From: Angelakisella sp.
Lineage (GTDB): Bacteria; Bacillota; Clostridia; Oscillospirales; Ruminococcaceae
Assembly: GCA_020024555.1 (NCBI GenBank)
Contig: JAHHTQ010000001.1
Coordinates: 1-64,000 of the forward strand
Length of the DNA: 64,000 bases
Reading direction: 5' to 3'
Made by a program: the position numbers and the translations under genes. Each line of letters opens with the position of its first letter. The stretch's first letter is position 1. Positions 62,818-64,000 of the stretch are shown here, piece by piece. Under the pieces are notes generated by a model that did not search any database, had not been told where the DNA came from, and worked only from the letters and a program-made list of their open reading frames with translations.

Positions 62818-64000
62818 ATGATAGAAAAGAAAATAAAAGTTAATGAAATAGCAAAAAATTTTGGTGTGTCATCAAAAGAAATTCTTGCAGAGCTAAACGA
62901 AAAATATCCGTCAGATACAAGAAAAACCATTTCGGTTTTGGAAAAAGAACATATAGAATACTTAATGGCAAAACATACAGAGTATGCAGAAGAAAAAACT
63001 CTTGATTCATATTTTGCTATGAAACCCGAACCGGCAGAAGAAAAATCGGCAAAAGAGCAAAAAGTTAAAGAATCAAAACCAAAAGCACTAAAAGCAGAAA
63101 AAACTGATAAAACTCAAAAATCCGAAAAAAATGATAAGGTTGAAGTAAAAGATAATATGGTAAAAAAAGACGTAAGAGAAAATAAACCACAAGTGGAAAA
63201 AGAATTTAAGACAGAACAATCCGGAAATCAAAAACCATTTAATAATACAAAGAAAGATTTTGCGCCAAGACAAGACAGAAAATCTTTTGATAACAGACAA
63301 AATGGTTTTAACAAAAACAATAACGACAGAAACGACAAAAATAACTATAATAACCGTAACAATAACGGTAATGGTTTCAACAAAAACTCAAACAATAATT
63401 TTTACCGAAACGGTGATAATGCAAACCGCAATAATCCAAATAACAATAATGCAAATGCAAATAATCAACAAAAACCATTGACACCGCCAAAGTTTGAAGG
63501 TGAAATCGAAATAAAAATGCAACAACCAAAGAAAAAAGAAAAGTCAGAAAATAAACCTGTTGCGCCAAAAGTAACTTCGGAAAAAGTTATTGTTGATATG
63601 CGTTCATCAGAGGTAAACCTTGATAAGTACAATGAACGTTATGAGACTATTGCTCCCGCTCCGTCCCTAAAAGACAATATGGTTAGAAAGCAAAAGTTAA
63701 ATCAACGTTCAGCAAAACGAGGCAAACCTATTAAGAGCAGAAAAGAACGTGATGATGACAAACTACGTCGTTTGGAAATGGAACGTCAACGTCGCCAAAG
63801 ACTTGAAGTAAAACTTCCGGAAGAAATTACAGTCGGAGACCTTGCCGCGCTTTTGAAAGTACAGGCAAGCGAAATTGTAAAGAGACTTATGCCACTTGGT
63901 GTTATGGCATCTGTAAGTGACATAATCGACTTTGACACTGCATCACTTGTTGCTATGGAAATAGGCGCGAAAGTTGAAAAAGAAGTAAAAGTTACAATAG
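62818..64000 (+). CDS. infB: Translation initiation factor IF-2 (5' part, cut by window end)
   Basis: The first 394 codons of infB; the G domain lies beyond the window. ATG 62818 has AGGAGGA about 8 nt upstream. An IF2-N helix bundle is at about 1-50 (KVNEIAKNFGVSSKEILAELN). A highly charged and then Asn-rich, low-complexity linker runs from ~75 to ~225 (tracts such as NNNDRNDKNNYNN). A second IF2-N domain starts near 338 (LPEEITVGDLAALLKV). Identification rests on operon position and the IF2-N domains and is firm. Confidence 0.94.
   Translation, partial: MIEKKIKVNEIAKNFGVSSKEILAELNEKYPSDTRKTISVLEKEHIEYLMAKHTEYAEEKTLDSYFAMKPEPAEEKSAKEQKVKESKPKALKAEKTDKTQKSEKNDKVEVKDNMVKKDVRENKPQVEKEFKTEQSGNQKPFNNTKKDFAPRQDRKSFDNRQNGFNKNNNDRNDKNNYNNRNNNGNGFNKNSNNNFYRNGDNANRNNPNNNNANANNQQKPLTPPKFEGEIEIKMQQPKKKEKSENKPVAPKVTSEKVIVDMRSSEVNLDKYNERYETIAPAPSLKDNMVRKQKLNQRSAKRGKPIKSRKERDDDKLRRLEMERQRRQRLEVKLPEEITVGDLAALLKVQASEIVKRLMPLGVMASVSDIIDFDTASLVAMEIGAKVEKEVKVTI

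Overview
The window is an AT-rich stretch of a Gram-positive, low-GC Clostridia-type chromosome. Support comes from SpoVB/MurJ-like, BofC-like, DUF1540, PadR/HAAS, WG-repeat, T-box and RFN features, strong SD sequences (AGGAGG), and long T-tracted terminators. Sugar-operon content suggests a gut commensal that uses host mucin or milk glycans. Species cannot be fixed from the sequence alone. No rRNA, tRNA, CRISPR array, intact IS or prophage was seen.

Layout. 1-370: a copy of a dispersed intergenic repeat, a terminator and a frameshifted gene remnant. 370-6040: gpmI, a Cys/Asp-rich membrane peptide, a DJ-1/PfpI protein, a SpoVB/MurJ-type flippase, mazG and HU. 6141-8110 (minus): an S1-domain protein and an AraC regulator. 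8465-16419: a galacto-N-biose/lacto-N-biose (GNB/LNB) operon made of binding lipoprotein, two permeases, a 58-residue membrane protein, a GH112 phosphorylase, a sugar nucleotidyltransferase and an N-acetylhexosamine kinase. 16420-16946: a second, inverted copy of the dispersed repeat lying between two near-identical terminator hairpins. 16947-23347: pcrA/uvrD, a sugar acetyltransferase, a ThyX-like protein, tmk, an unknown, then an MTA/SAH-nucleosidase-like gene and a small membrane protein.

23399-29144 (minus): a PadR/HAAS/DUF4097 envelope operon, a broken small gene with its own promoter and palindromic operator, FMN-riboswitch-controlled ribU, a GntR-ABC exporter operon, and a DUF1540 Cys-rich protein. 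29356-32842: lgt with an unusual Cys/Asp tail, folD and deoB. 32989-39389: a cobalamin corrin-ring operon cbiF-H-C-D-G and a CbiJ-CbiE-CbiT triple fusion. 39458-45946: S4 protein, sbcD-sbcC, hflK-hflC. 46176-48770: a zinc-dependent phospholipase-C-like protein and a B12-binding radical SAM protein. 48843-56489: surface protein, class A PBP, BofC-like protein, WG-repeat protein and a periplasmic-binding-protein-like protein. 56752-64000: T-box-controlled ileS and the rimP-nusA-rnpM-ylxQ-infB operon, with infB cut by the window end.

How they work together. In the LNB operon the transporter brings in GNB/LNB, GH112 phosphorolysis gives Gal-1-P plus HexNAc, the kinase makes HexNAc-1-P, and the nucleotidyltransferase probably feeds one of these into UDP-sugars; an adjacent divergent AraC protein is the likely regulator. 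The most unusual features are the terminator-associated repeat, the disrupted small gene with an operator, the ThyX-like/tmk pair, the CbiJET fusion and the Cys/Asp-rich tail on Lgt.
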